Source of the DNA: Paracentrotus lividus
Taxonomy: Eukaryota > Echinodermata > Echinoidea > Camarodonta > Echinidae
Assembly (NCBI GenBank): GCA_940671915.1
Contig: CALNVZ010003432.1
Span: 12,240,033 to 12,304,032 of the forward strand
Direction: 5' to 3'
DNA length: 64,000 bases
A program made the translations under genes and the position numbers. Below, piece by piece: positions 54,551 through 64,000 of the stretch. Within the stretch, counting starts at the first letter, position 1, and each line of letters opens with the position of its first letter. A model generated the notes under the pieces. It was not told the DNA's origin, did not search any database, and saw only the letters and a list, made by a program, of their open reading frames with translations.

Positions 54551-55127
54551 AGGGGATCCAACCCAAAAGGAGGAATCAACCTCTACAGGAAAGAGGAAAT
54601 GAGATGAGCAATCTAAAAAAAGTTCATTCAAAATTTGTTATAAAATAGAGAGTTATGGAAGTTTGAAAAGGTCTAGTGTCCTTCTATGGGGATCTCAAAT
54701 TGGCATCACTGCTTCAAAATGGCCGATCTTATGGACACTCTCCATTCGTTTTGCTACACAAATTTTCGATTTTCCCATTTTCTTTCGAAATATGTCTTTC
54801 TTTTACTTCTGAGCTCAAAAATATGTTCTGGAAAAATATATTTCACACAACTAGTTGAGTCAGAAGGAGGGTAAGATATATTCGAAAAGAAAATGGGGGA
54901 AAAATCTGAAAATTTGTGTACAAACGTGAGAGTTGTCCATAGATCGGCCATTTTGAAGCGATGATTGCCAATTTTGAGGATCCCCATAGGAAGGAGCAAC
55001 TAGGACTTTTTCAAAACTTCCAAACTCTCGTTATTTATATAACGTTTTGATGAACTCTTTTAGAATGCTCCTCTTCATTTTTCCTCTTTCCTGAAAGGTT
55101 GATTCTTTCCTTGGGTTGGATTCCCCT
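54551..55127. mobile_element. 577-base foldback element flanked by TTAA
   Basis: The ends AGGGGATCCAACCCA and reversed AGGGGAATCCAACCCA pair, and the arms continue about 270 bases each around a short centre near 54840. TTAA stands directly outside both ends (54547-54550 and 55128-55131), the target of piggyBac-type transposases. No coding content. Confidence 0.85.
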
Positions 55128-55131
55128 TTAA

Positions 55132-58100
55132 GACTTGAAGATTTTATAAAATCAATAATTTTTGGAATTCTTCCCACATTGGTGAATCAAGGACTTACGA
55201 AAATTGGAAATCATATTAGAAGTTTATAGTCCAAGAATGGCAAGTGGATTTAATTAGGATAATTTTTCTTATTTTTAAGTCACCTTGCCATTTCGATGAC
55301 CATTTTACGTAAAAGCCGCTTTAATATATTACCAATCTTGTTACAACCATGTTATTTACTTGGGCCTAAATAAAAAATAACACCGGAACTAAAACAACCC
55401 TTTTAAAACTAATCCACAAAATCTGTATAAATCATGGTTTATTTCATATGAAGGTTACGTATGAAGGTAGGTTGTAGATAAAGATTACGTTAATGATTGT
55501 ATGTTTCCTTTAGACGACTTCAAAGTGGGAAAAATCTAACTTATCCGATGGAATTTCGTCGCAAAAACAACCTCTTAACTAATCCATAAATCTATATTCA
55601 TATTGGTTTATTTATATAGGTTACGCTGTAATGACAGTGTCTGTTGTCGTAGACCGTAGTATGCAAAAGTTTATTTAATAAACTTCCCCTTTTTTTACAC
55701 CATTGTTGATTAGGGTTATAGTGGATTTTCTGTACTCCCCGTTTTATAAAAATATCTGAGTATCACCTGAAATGTATTATCAATGGTATATTTTTAAGGT
55801 CTGTGGAATATGTTATGTGCTAATACAGAAGTGTTGCGTTGTATTACTTGTTTTGTTAATACTGGATTAAATATTCATATCATTTATTATGAATGGCAGC
55901 GGCCCGTTAATACTCTTAAATACAATACAACAACTAAAAGATAAAATAATTTTGTTTATTTGTGCATGATTTAATAAAAGACCCCGTGGCCAAAGAACAG
56001 CAGGTTTTGATTAAGACACCGCTGACAACTATGGCTATCCACCCCAGTAATATTCATATTTAAAATAGTAATGTTATCTACTGTATAATTTTTTTTTTTA
56101 CCTGGGAAACAAAAAATACACGAAGCAAAAGAATCTTCGGAAATGGAACGAAAATGACCTTATTCCAAATGAATGTGGCTTCCTTCCTCGTTGGAGAAGG
56201 ACCATTCAAACATTTTGCATACGAAGATTTGCCCATTTTGGTGGTCCCGATGGAGACATTTTTTTGCGTTGAAGGCATGGAGAGAAGAGGAAGCTAAATG
56301 AGCACGAGAGAGAAGAGCGCAGCTAGACTGCTGATAGGGGTAGAGAGAGAGAAGAGAGAGAGGGGAGAGACGAGAGAGAGATGAGAGAAGAAGAGAGGAG
56401 AGGAGTAGCGGGAGGGGGGCCAAGGAGATGAGGGGGGATGGCAGAGAAGAAAGAGGACCAAAAATGGAGGGGGATGAAGGATTATGAAAGGAGTCCAAAA
56501 CCAAAACAAATGATCTGCCGTTTTTCTCGGACGCCATTTCGAACTCTCAAAGATATAAAATCAGTTATTTTAGCAAAAGGAAATCACGGTCCATGTTGAC
56601 AATTGATTGTTCGTAGGCTTATATAAACGTGATCTGATGTTCATTCGAGAAGTGCCCCGCCTTGCGATCCTTGGTAGGAATCAACCGAGAATATGAAAGC
56701 GGTGAGAAGCAAACGAGTTTGACCGCTGCTATGAGCCATTTGTTGACGAACAAACCCATGCAAATTAATGATCCGCTTTAAGGGTATTTTAGATATAGAG
56801 GGTGTAAGTTTAAGATGTATATCTACTTAATATGTGCCAACGGTCACACCGAGTGGTTGTATCGGTCGCCTGCAGCTTCTCTGCCTCTGATCGTCAAGGA
56901 TTGTTGAAATAAAATTTGCGGTCTTCGCCCAACCAAAAGGTCACATACCCAAATGGGCAAGGGTAGTGTTTAATCAAACATCCTCCAATCATGCAAATAT
57001 TTTTTCCGTTTGTTTTGTTGTTTGTTGTTGTTGTTTTTTGTTTTTTTGTTTTTGGAGAATTTGTTCTCAAGGGTTGGGCGCCCCTCCTTAGGTCAATTTG
57101 CAGGCGTCCCTAAGAGGTGCCTACCCGGGGGGCCCGGGCCCGCAAAGCCCCCCCCCCAGAATTACGCTAGATAAAAAAGTAGGGCCTAAATAGAGAGTCT
57201 CCGATTATCGCGGATGAGAGTCCTCTCGGGATGATCTAGCTCGGAACGATGGGTACTCTTCAATGACTTTTTTACCAATAGGTTGTCTGCCGGAGACGTC
57301 TCGGAGGACGTTCTCCGCCCGATATACGGTCGTACAACCGTACAGCTTTTTTACACGGATTTCGAGGAAGAAGAAACAAAAATAAGACAATAAAGGATAA
57401 TTTTCAAACCACTGCAGCGTCTAAAGGTGATGCACAGATGGCAAGAGGTATTTTTAAATTACTTTGAAAATTGGCCTTTTTTACTGGCAACAAATGCAAC
57501 CTGCATACGATGCCCCAACGGAAAGTTATTGCCATTCTAGTGATTATATAACCTTTACATCTGTTTAATTTTGTCTTCTAACTTTTATTAATAGTATTAA
57601 ATTTTATTTTTTCATTTTTTATTTATTTTTTTTTTTTGGCGGGGGTGGGGGGGGGGTTACTATTTGTCTTAATAAGTTCATATACAACTCTTCTCTCTTT
57701 GTGATTATTAATCTAAATAGTGCTGCATGATATGAAATACAACCGATTGATATATTAATTATCTTCAAGGGTTATTAAAAATAATATTTATGGCCCAAAT
57801 ATAAGAATCTATTGAGCTCAAATTTCCGCAAAAATAATAACACTATCATAAAGTCCATTCTATAACTCGTATTACCAATATAATAGTTATTAAACATTAA
57901 ATTAAACTACCAATATCACCTTAGGATATCGTATATGCCACGTAAAAATGGAAAGTAGCATATTGGATTTTCATTTTGGAGTGTCGGGAAAGATCAAAGA
58001 ATACAAGTATTTGGGGAGAGGGTTTCATCGACAGCTCATTTTATAACGAATAATTTATGGCTTTGGTTGATAAATGGACGTACTAATTCTAGTCCTCATA

Positions 58101-58840
58101 GAAACGCCTCACTGATGATTTGTATCATTGGATTTATCTTTCCAGATCGCCATCGTCTCAATAATTACGTTGTTGATGATGATGATCCAACGTTTGAATT
58201 TTAGGCGAAATCGACAAAACCTATAGTTGTGACCGACGCATGACCGACGCACGACCAACGTACGACCGTTGTAATCAAGCCAATATTTCTTTGTCCAAAG
58301 ATTTAGCAGGTTTTAAATTTTCGATATTTTTCTTGTGGAGTTTCTTTCTCATGCTTTTTGGTAAAATATTGAGAGAAGGTTTAAAACAAAGAATGGGACG
58401 TTCCCTAAAAGGAGTACGAGCTTTGAAATTCTATTCAGCTTGCACTTTGGGAATTTTACGTTTTTGATGCGAGGGCACTTATTAACTTCCTATCATGCTC
58501 TAGTGTTGACCACTTTCAGACGGGGCCGTCAGATTTCATGGCGGGTGACGCAAGAGAGACACTTTCTTGGGTGATTTTAAAGTTGAGGAAGATTGTTGAT
58601 GTAAGGCAAAGGTCGGGCCGTTCAAAAGCTTTCTTCCAGGCACTGTTTAGGGTCCGTGAACAAATAATGCAGAAGAGAGATAATGTGGTATTGAAGATCC
58701 CTTCTCATATTCAATTCAATTTCAAATAAACCAATCTTGATAGAAATTATCATCCTGTGGCATCGATTTTACTTGACATAATTTTGTTGCTTGCATATTA
58801 TGGACGTAACATATCCCATTTCGTTCGATGTTAATTCAAG
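55132..58840. other. Region without a supportable gene
   Basis: Contains a (GA)-rich patch at 56340-56420, an acctacccgggg-type GC repeat at about 57118-57165 (recurring at about 61397-61437), and short unrecognised frames at 57205-57390, 58240-58467 and 58538-58729. The last three have normal composition but no known motif. Confidence 0.5.
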
Positions 58841-58845
58841 GCTAT

Positions 58846-59080
58846 ACCATCATCATCATCATCATCATCATAATCATCCTATTATTCCTCATGACCATCA
58901 TCTACATCATCAATAATTATCATCATCATCATCATCACTACCAGCAAACATCTTTCAATCATCATATCATCATCATCATCATCATCATCATTACCATCTC
59001 CATCATCATCATTCATCATCATCATCATCATAATTACCATCAGCATAACCATCAACGTCACCACCATTATCATCATTATT
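58846..59080 (+). repeat. (CAT)n / (ATC)n trinucleotide array
   Basis: Interrupted cat/atc triplets over about 235 bases. Reading frames give poly-Ile, poly-His or poly-Met/Asp and are not genes. Confidence 0.95.
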
Positions 59081-60760
59081 GTAAATTTTAAATAATTCAT
59101 AATATTATTGATGTCATAACATGAATGAGAGCTTCGAAACACTGGAATAGCAATCAATAAATCTGTTGAAATGTCCCCGTTGTCATGATTATTATTATAG
59201 GTGCCATCAAATTCGTCGTTATCTTCTGGTAACATCCCTGGACAAAACATTTAAGTTTTCCTTTCAAAAATTCGTTTATGAACACGGGGGTTCTTTGAAC
59301 GACAAAAGCGTTGAGATATTTACCATCTTTATCAGGGGTAACAGGTATGCCTTCCAGTTTTGGTACCCTTTTGCATGGCAGTGTGTGGAATTTCCTGGAG
59401 CGATGGGGCATTGTACATATGTACATTATAAGTGAACATGAGCAGAGTTTGAATGTACTATTTACAATTACTGTTTATGATTGAAATTGCCTTTTGGACA
59501 CGTCTTATTTGTGTCAATTAAACATGAGTGACAAGAAGTAAGAGCCAAAAGTCCTGTACAGTATCGGACACATCTTATTAATATATCTTGCCGTATCTAG
59601 GCGATAACGCAGGGCTCCCCAGCCACAGAAAAAATCGCGGCCTAGCCAAATGTTTGGTGTCCCATTTAACAAAAATGCAAATTAAGTATTTTGCAGCGAA
59701 AATTAAAGCAGTAATGTCAGTTGTGCGCAATAATTTTTGTTTTATGATTATTTGTTATAAACAATTTTGGTGGCGTGGCGAAGCAATAGATTTCAGAAAT
59801 AAAGTGCAAAACTACCCATTTCAAAAGCCCATCATGCAGGTTTATTTTTTTAGTAATTCATTACTACATATAATTCATAGTTTGTGATCGCAAATAGAAA
59901 TCATTAAGTTTGGAGCATTATAAAAATAGGCAATTATTACCTATAATTATATTCATCATTTGATACTTGCATATTCTGTGGTCATCCTTTTCCCCTGTGA
60001 CTGGCGGTTAAGTGTGTGAAGTCGATTCGGAAAGGGGGAAACTCGGAGATATTGCAGCACCAACATGCTCTTATTGACGCTACCTAGTGGCGCGTCAATA
60101 GCAGTCACTTTATAAAACCATTATATAGACCTCATAAACTCCAGGAACGGTGAATAACTAAATGGAAATGTCCTCATCGCACGATCTGAAAACTCTGACC
60201 TTAAAATATCCTGCATTTAGGAACAAGTGTTAACATAGACACGTATGAGAAAGAAGAGAGAGAGGATTGGAGGGGTGGTGGCGATGCTTGATCAGTGTCG
60301 TTTGCCATTGGAGGAAAGACCCCATTTTGCGACTCTGCAGTCAATTCCGTAAAACATTTTCGAACACAGGGTTTGTAATTTCTTAGAAATGCATGGTTGG
60401 GTGTATAGGTTCATTACAAACAAAAAATATGTTTCACATAATATACTTAAAAAAAAAAATATATGTATTATACAAATAATAAGACGACGCAAATCATGCT
60501 GTACATGCTTAATTTCCAACTAAGAATTTATTATATCACAGTTTAAATTTATATAGTGTATTTACTTAATACCAAATATTTCAAAATTTACAGTTTGAAT
60601 ATGAAATAGTGGAGCCAACAAAAATTATAGCTAAAAGCCGAGGTTTGACCCCGTTTAAAATCGATATGTATTACGTTAAATACTATAACATTGTATTATG
60701 AGTAAATATAAGCTTTAGTAGATGACATAAATCAAACATATTTACACTAAACTACACAAT

Positions 60761-60991
60761 GGCCCGTGTTCTAGCCAGGTTTAACTTAATACTTAGGTTA
60801 GGGTAGTTTAACTCTCGTCTAATACTTGTCAATTTGACCCTAGGTTTAAAAAAATTGTATTGCGACAGCAGCTTAAACTTCGCTAACAGAATACACATTT
60901 TTAAACTCCATGGTTAGATTGACAAAGTTAGATGAGAGTTAAACTACCCTTACCTAGGGTTAATTAAACCTGGCTACCAGAATACGGGGCC
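60761..60991. mobile_element. 231-base MITE with GGCCCCGTATTCT-type ends
   Basis: The left end ggcccgtgttctagccaggttta and right end (reversed ggccccgtattctggtagccaggttta) pair, and inner blocks gggtagtttaactctc pair too. AAT stands outside both ends. Confidence 0.85.
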
Positions 60992-62051
60992 AATATGTAG
61001 AGAATATCACTATTTCTGCCATACATGTAGTTTTTACACTTTTACATTTATGAATATATTCTGCATGAATATATTTCTTTAAAGCTTTTGTCCAAACGTT
61101 TTTTCGTGATTTTCTTTTTCTTGTTTTATTTTTAAGAGCATCTAATATAAGAGAACCGTAGTATAAAAGAGACTGCTTTCCAAGATTTGTTCTTACTTTG
61201 ATGAAAAAGTTATTTTCTAATTTTCATTACTTCTGTTATCGAGGGTCCCAATCGGCTGAAATCATGTGAATTTTGGGATTTTTTAATTTTTTAATTATTA
61301 TTATTTATTTATTTATTTTTTACATTTTCCTTCAATTTTGGCGCCCCTCTAACGTCGTATTGGCGCCCCCTTGATGTCATTTTGGCGCCCTTTGGGACCT
61401 ACCCGGGGGCCGGGCCCCGAAAGCCACCCCCCCCCCCCAAAGGATATACGCGCATGTTAAATCTCTGTTTAAATGGGTATCTTAATTGGTGCTGAAATGC
61501 GGGTTATGATTACTTCTTACAAAGGGAAGCGGGTCAAACTTTGCATCCATTTATTCCAAGTTCATTCTATTATATTGTAGGGGGGGCATTATCTTGTTAC
61601 TCTTAAAAAATATAAAAAAAAAAGGAATGAAATTTGTTCACCTTGAAGGAGTGAATTTCAGAAGAAAGAGAATTTTAAGTGAAATTCGAGTTAAAATTCG
61701 AGTAGTTATGTGTATTTTCACTCATTTTTGAGTGACCTCAGAATTCCTGAAAGATCTTCGAGTAATCCCTTAGGTCACTCCAAGATGAGTTAAAAATACA
61801 AATTATACAAATTTCATTTAAAGTTCATTTGAATTTCACTCTAAATTTCCTCTTTCTTAAAATTCAATCCTTTAAGAGTAAACCTTTTTCGTATTCTTTT
61901 TAGAGAATACTGACAAAACAATAAACTCTTCAATGCCAACACACCCTTATAAAAATCATTTGGTTGGTAGGGCCTATACCCTTAAAGTTAATTTTAGTCT
62001 CCAAAGCCAATTCGAATGACAAAAAAAAAATAGATGGACGTTTTCCTCGAG

Positions 62052-62057
62052 TTTATT
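62052..62057 (-). terminator. Candidate polyadenylation signal for the KCTD-type gene
   Basis: AATAAA on the - strand, about 285 bases after the stop codon. Confidence 0.4.
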
Positions 62058-62342
62058 TTTTTCTTGCAAAAGGAAATAAAATTCATTTGCATACATCATT
62101 TTCTTTTTGCATCTACCATCGGACCCCCCCCCCCCTGAATGTACGGTCCTTGAGCACTTTGGTCTGATTGCCCCATAGGGGAGACAAATATACTTGCTTT
62201 CTGCTGGTGCAACCCTTTCCTAGGCTTCAATGCCTGTCTACGCCCTTGACCACATCTACATAATTTTTGATCATCTCTGCAATCAATCTTTCTAAACATA
62301 TTTGAGCCTCTCAGGAATTCAAACCTGACTGAAATAATGCTT

Positions 62343-63290
62343 TTACGACGATAAAAACGTCACTTTCGACCATCCATTTTTTAGTTGTTGTCGATGTGGG
62401 TCATTCCCACCCATTTTTTTATGGATATATCGGATGATGTCGCTTCTTGACCCAGAGTACCCATCTTCGACCTTGAACTCATTCTTCTCATCAACTTTCC
62501 CGGCAAAGACCCCTAAATTCGAGGTGTAGCATCCGTGACATATCGAGGAAATAGCCCAACTGCTGAGCCATCCACTTAGTACGGCTTTATTGGCGTAGAC
62601 AACACACTGATCCTCCTTGTGGTAAAACAGATCCACAAACATACGGGTAGATCCTTTGTCGATCTTTTGTCGCGCTTGCATGAACTGGATGCTCTCGATG
62701 TGGTGTAAGAGCATCTGGAGCCCAAAGAACTCCCCTTCATTTTTCAGTTGATCTAACTGTTCAGTAGTGGTTTCGAAGACGATGCCACCGCACTGAAGGT
62801 AACGATGAACAAGTTGGAACATGCCCTCGTCCCTGTCTATCATAAAGTTGCCAAATGAGTCTCGGGGAACTGATATCTGTCCACGTAACATCTTGGCGAA
62901 GAAAGAATCCGGCTCTCTTGATGCCTCTTCGGTTCCAATCTTCATGATTGTTCCACCTGCCCTCAGTCCAATTCTCAATCGCTCTTTAATCGTATCCTGG
63001 AGATCTGAAAGCGAGTAGAACTCAGCTTCGCATTTAAGCAACTCATACTCGCTGAACCCCGTCGGAAGCAGGAGCTTTCCGCATCTCATGAAATTGAGAA
63101 TATGACGAAACATTTCGCCGTCTCGGTCGATGAAGATCAAGTAGTGTCCTTGTTCATTTTTTGGTGGAGTGCTGCCAAAGCTGGGTTGAAAAAGTTTCTT
63201 GAAATAGCTTTTCGGATAACGTGTCAGAGTTGACTGCTTCGTCAGATACTGCTTGCCACCAACATTCAGAGTTACATGTGCATCTTCCAT
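62343..63290 (-). CDS. Intronless KCTD-type protein with two T1/BTB domains
   Basis: 315 residues. Residues 5-101 form a textbook T1/BTB domain: V-T-L-N-V-G-G-K start, S-T-L-T-R-Y-P-K-S-Y-F, I-F-I-D-R-D-G-E-M-F-R-H-I-L-N-F-M-R, and a C-E-A-E-F-Y end. Residues 111-200 are a second, diverged T1 unit lacking the N-V-G-G turn but keeping M-I-D-R-D-E-G-M-F and N-E-G-E-F-F-G-L. The C-terminal 100 residues are not recognised. T1/KCTD proteins assemble as oligomers and often serve as cullin-3 adaptors (known for the family; not shown here). The ATG is in good context (ttaccATGG) with an in-frame TGA 12 codons upstream, so the start is well supported. Having no introns suggests retrocopy origin or a lineage-specific expansion. 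Confidence 0.93.
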   Translation of the reverse strand: MEDAHVTLNVGGKQYLTKQSTLTRYPKSYFKKLFQPSFGSTPPKNEQGHYLIFIDRDGEMFRHILNFMRCGKLLLPTGFSEYELLKCEAEFYSLSDLQDTIKERLRIGLRAGGTIMKIGTEEASREPDSFFAKMLRGQISVPRDSFGNFMIDRDEGMFQLVHRYLQCGGIVFETTTEQLDQLKNEGEFFGLQMLLHHIESIQFMQARQKIDKGSTRMFVDLFYHKEDQCVVYANKAVLSGWLSSWAISSICHGCYTSNLGVFAGKVDEKNEFKVEDGYSGSRSDIIRYIHKKMGGNDPHRQQLKNGWSKVTFLSS

Positions 63291-64000
63291 GGTAACGACA
63301 GCGGTTCTTAAAAGCTTCGAGCTTCAAATTCTACTTTCAAATTTTGAAATTGTAACCTCGTAATTTTCGTTATCTTCCTGTCTGCACAAGCACATCAATT
63401 ACTCTTTGACATTTCTCGGAAGAAACATGCTACAAATCCTGGCGTATCACTTCTAAATACTGATGAGAAGACAGATGTGTCAGCTGATGTAAAAACCTAC
63501 CTGTCGATTGAAATATTAACAACACGTCATTTCATTATAATCAACGCCTCAGATACACCACTATATTTGTTCTATACCGCACCATTCATGTTAATGCATC
63601 ATTCACGTTAATGCAATATGTATAGATGATTGTAATTGTGTCGGGGCCGTCTGTATGACTGGCGTACAACGGGATTTCCCATCGGGGATTCCCCTAAAAT
63701 GATTTCGCAATCATCATACCTCATAAAACGGAGAAAATGATGTAATTTCTTGCCACGTGGAACATTTTAGGTTGTACAAATGTTGACATTGCTGAAGCAA
63801 TAATAATATAATAATTCAACATTATTTTATACAAACCGTTTACAAGATACAAATAAAGGATATTTCACCTAGCACGCAAATCCAACTGCTGTTTTTATTT
63901 TTTATCTAGCAAAGGCTTTAAAAAAAAGCTTTTGCCACAAAAAGAAAAGTGACTACTTGTGATTCCCAAACCATTTGCGTGCTCCATGTAACCCCCCCCC
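63291..64000. other. Upstream region of the KCTD-type gene
   Basis: AT-rich with no repeat arms or open frames of note. It should contain the promoter, but no core element can be assigned with confidence. A non-coding first exon cannot be excluded. Confidence 0.5.

Larger units (their letters stand above)
59081..62342. other. Region downstream of the KCTD gene, no other gene supported
   Basis: Short frames at 59154-59435 and 59588-59887 have no recognised domain. The region includes a MITE at 60761, a TTTA-rich run near 61300 and the second copy of the cctacccgggggccggg repeat. Confidence 0.5.

Noticed and set aside
58828-59250. Poly-Ile/His and poly-Met/Asp frames
   Set aside because: Translation of the (CAT)n array.

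Overview
The window looks like nuclear DNA of a marine invertebrate deuterostome, most likely an echinoderm. The reasons are spliced genes with long AT-rich introns, dense nested transposons, microsatellites, one 1,000-base assembly gap, fragments of CR1-like and L1-like retrotransposons, a Harbinger remnant, and foldback elements resembling the TU elements I recall from sea urchin. The assignment rests on overall character; no species-specific gene was identified.

Genes. Two related secreted-protein genes lie head to tail on the + strand. Gene A (1-13410, 5' end outside the window) has a ten-cysteine, possibly SUEL-lectin-like exon, two copies of a Thr/Pro-rich micro-exon pair, and a terminal PAN/apple exon with a stop codon. 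Gene B (15635 to at least 34178) starts with a signal-peptide exon, has short exons that create an RQKR furin-type site, Thr/Ser-rich micro-exons, a broken first lectin exon ending in a (TG)n microsatellite, and an intact second lectin exon. All splice phases agree across both models. At the far end, on the - strand (62343-63290), is an intact intronless gene for a 315-residue KCTD-type protein with two T1/BTB domains.

Repeats. 3303-8240 is a nested stack: a CR1-like LINE interrupted by a Harbinger-type transposon, itself interrupted by a GC-rich repeat block. 9306-10277 and 23671-24692 are inverted copies of one element. 18433-20678 and 29623-33440 are inverted copies of a repeat carrying many GTCACACACGTGACC sites; the second copy contains two later insertions, one of which can be dated against the empty site in the first copy. 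The 34-62 kb part holds several inverted-repeat elements, a G-rich tract and trinucleotide repeats, and no gene I can support.

The most distinctive pattern is that three sequence-unrelated elements (3441-8104, 30968-32298 and 48140-50310) share one design: inverted terminal arms built from degenerate short tandem repeats. One has a clear 9-bp target duplication. The gene pair is notable for modular, phase-matched growth of a lectin/mucin/PAN protein.
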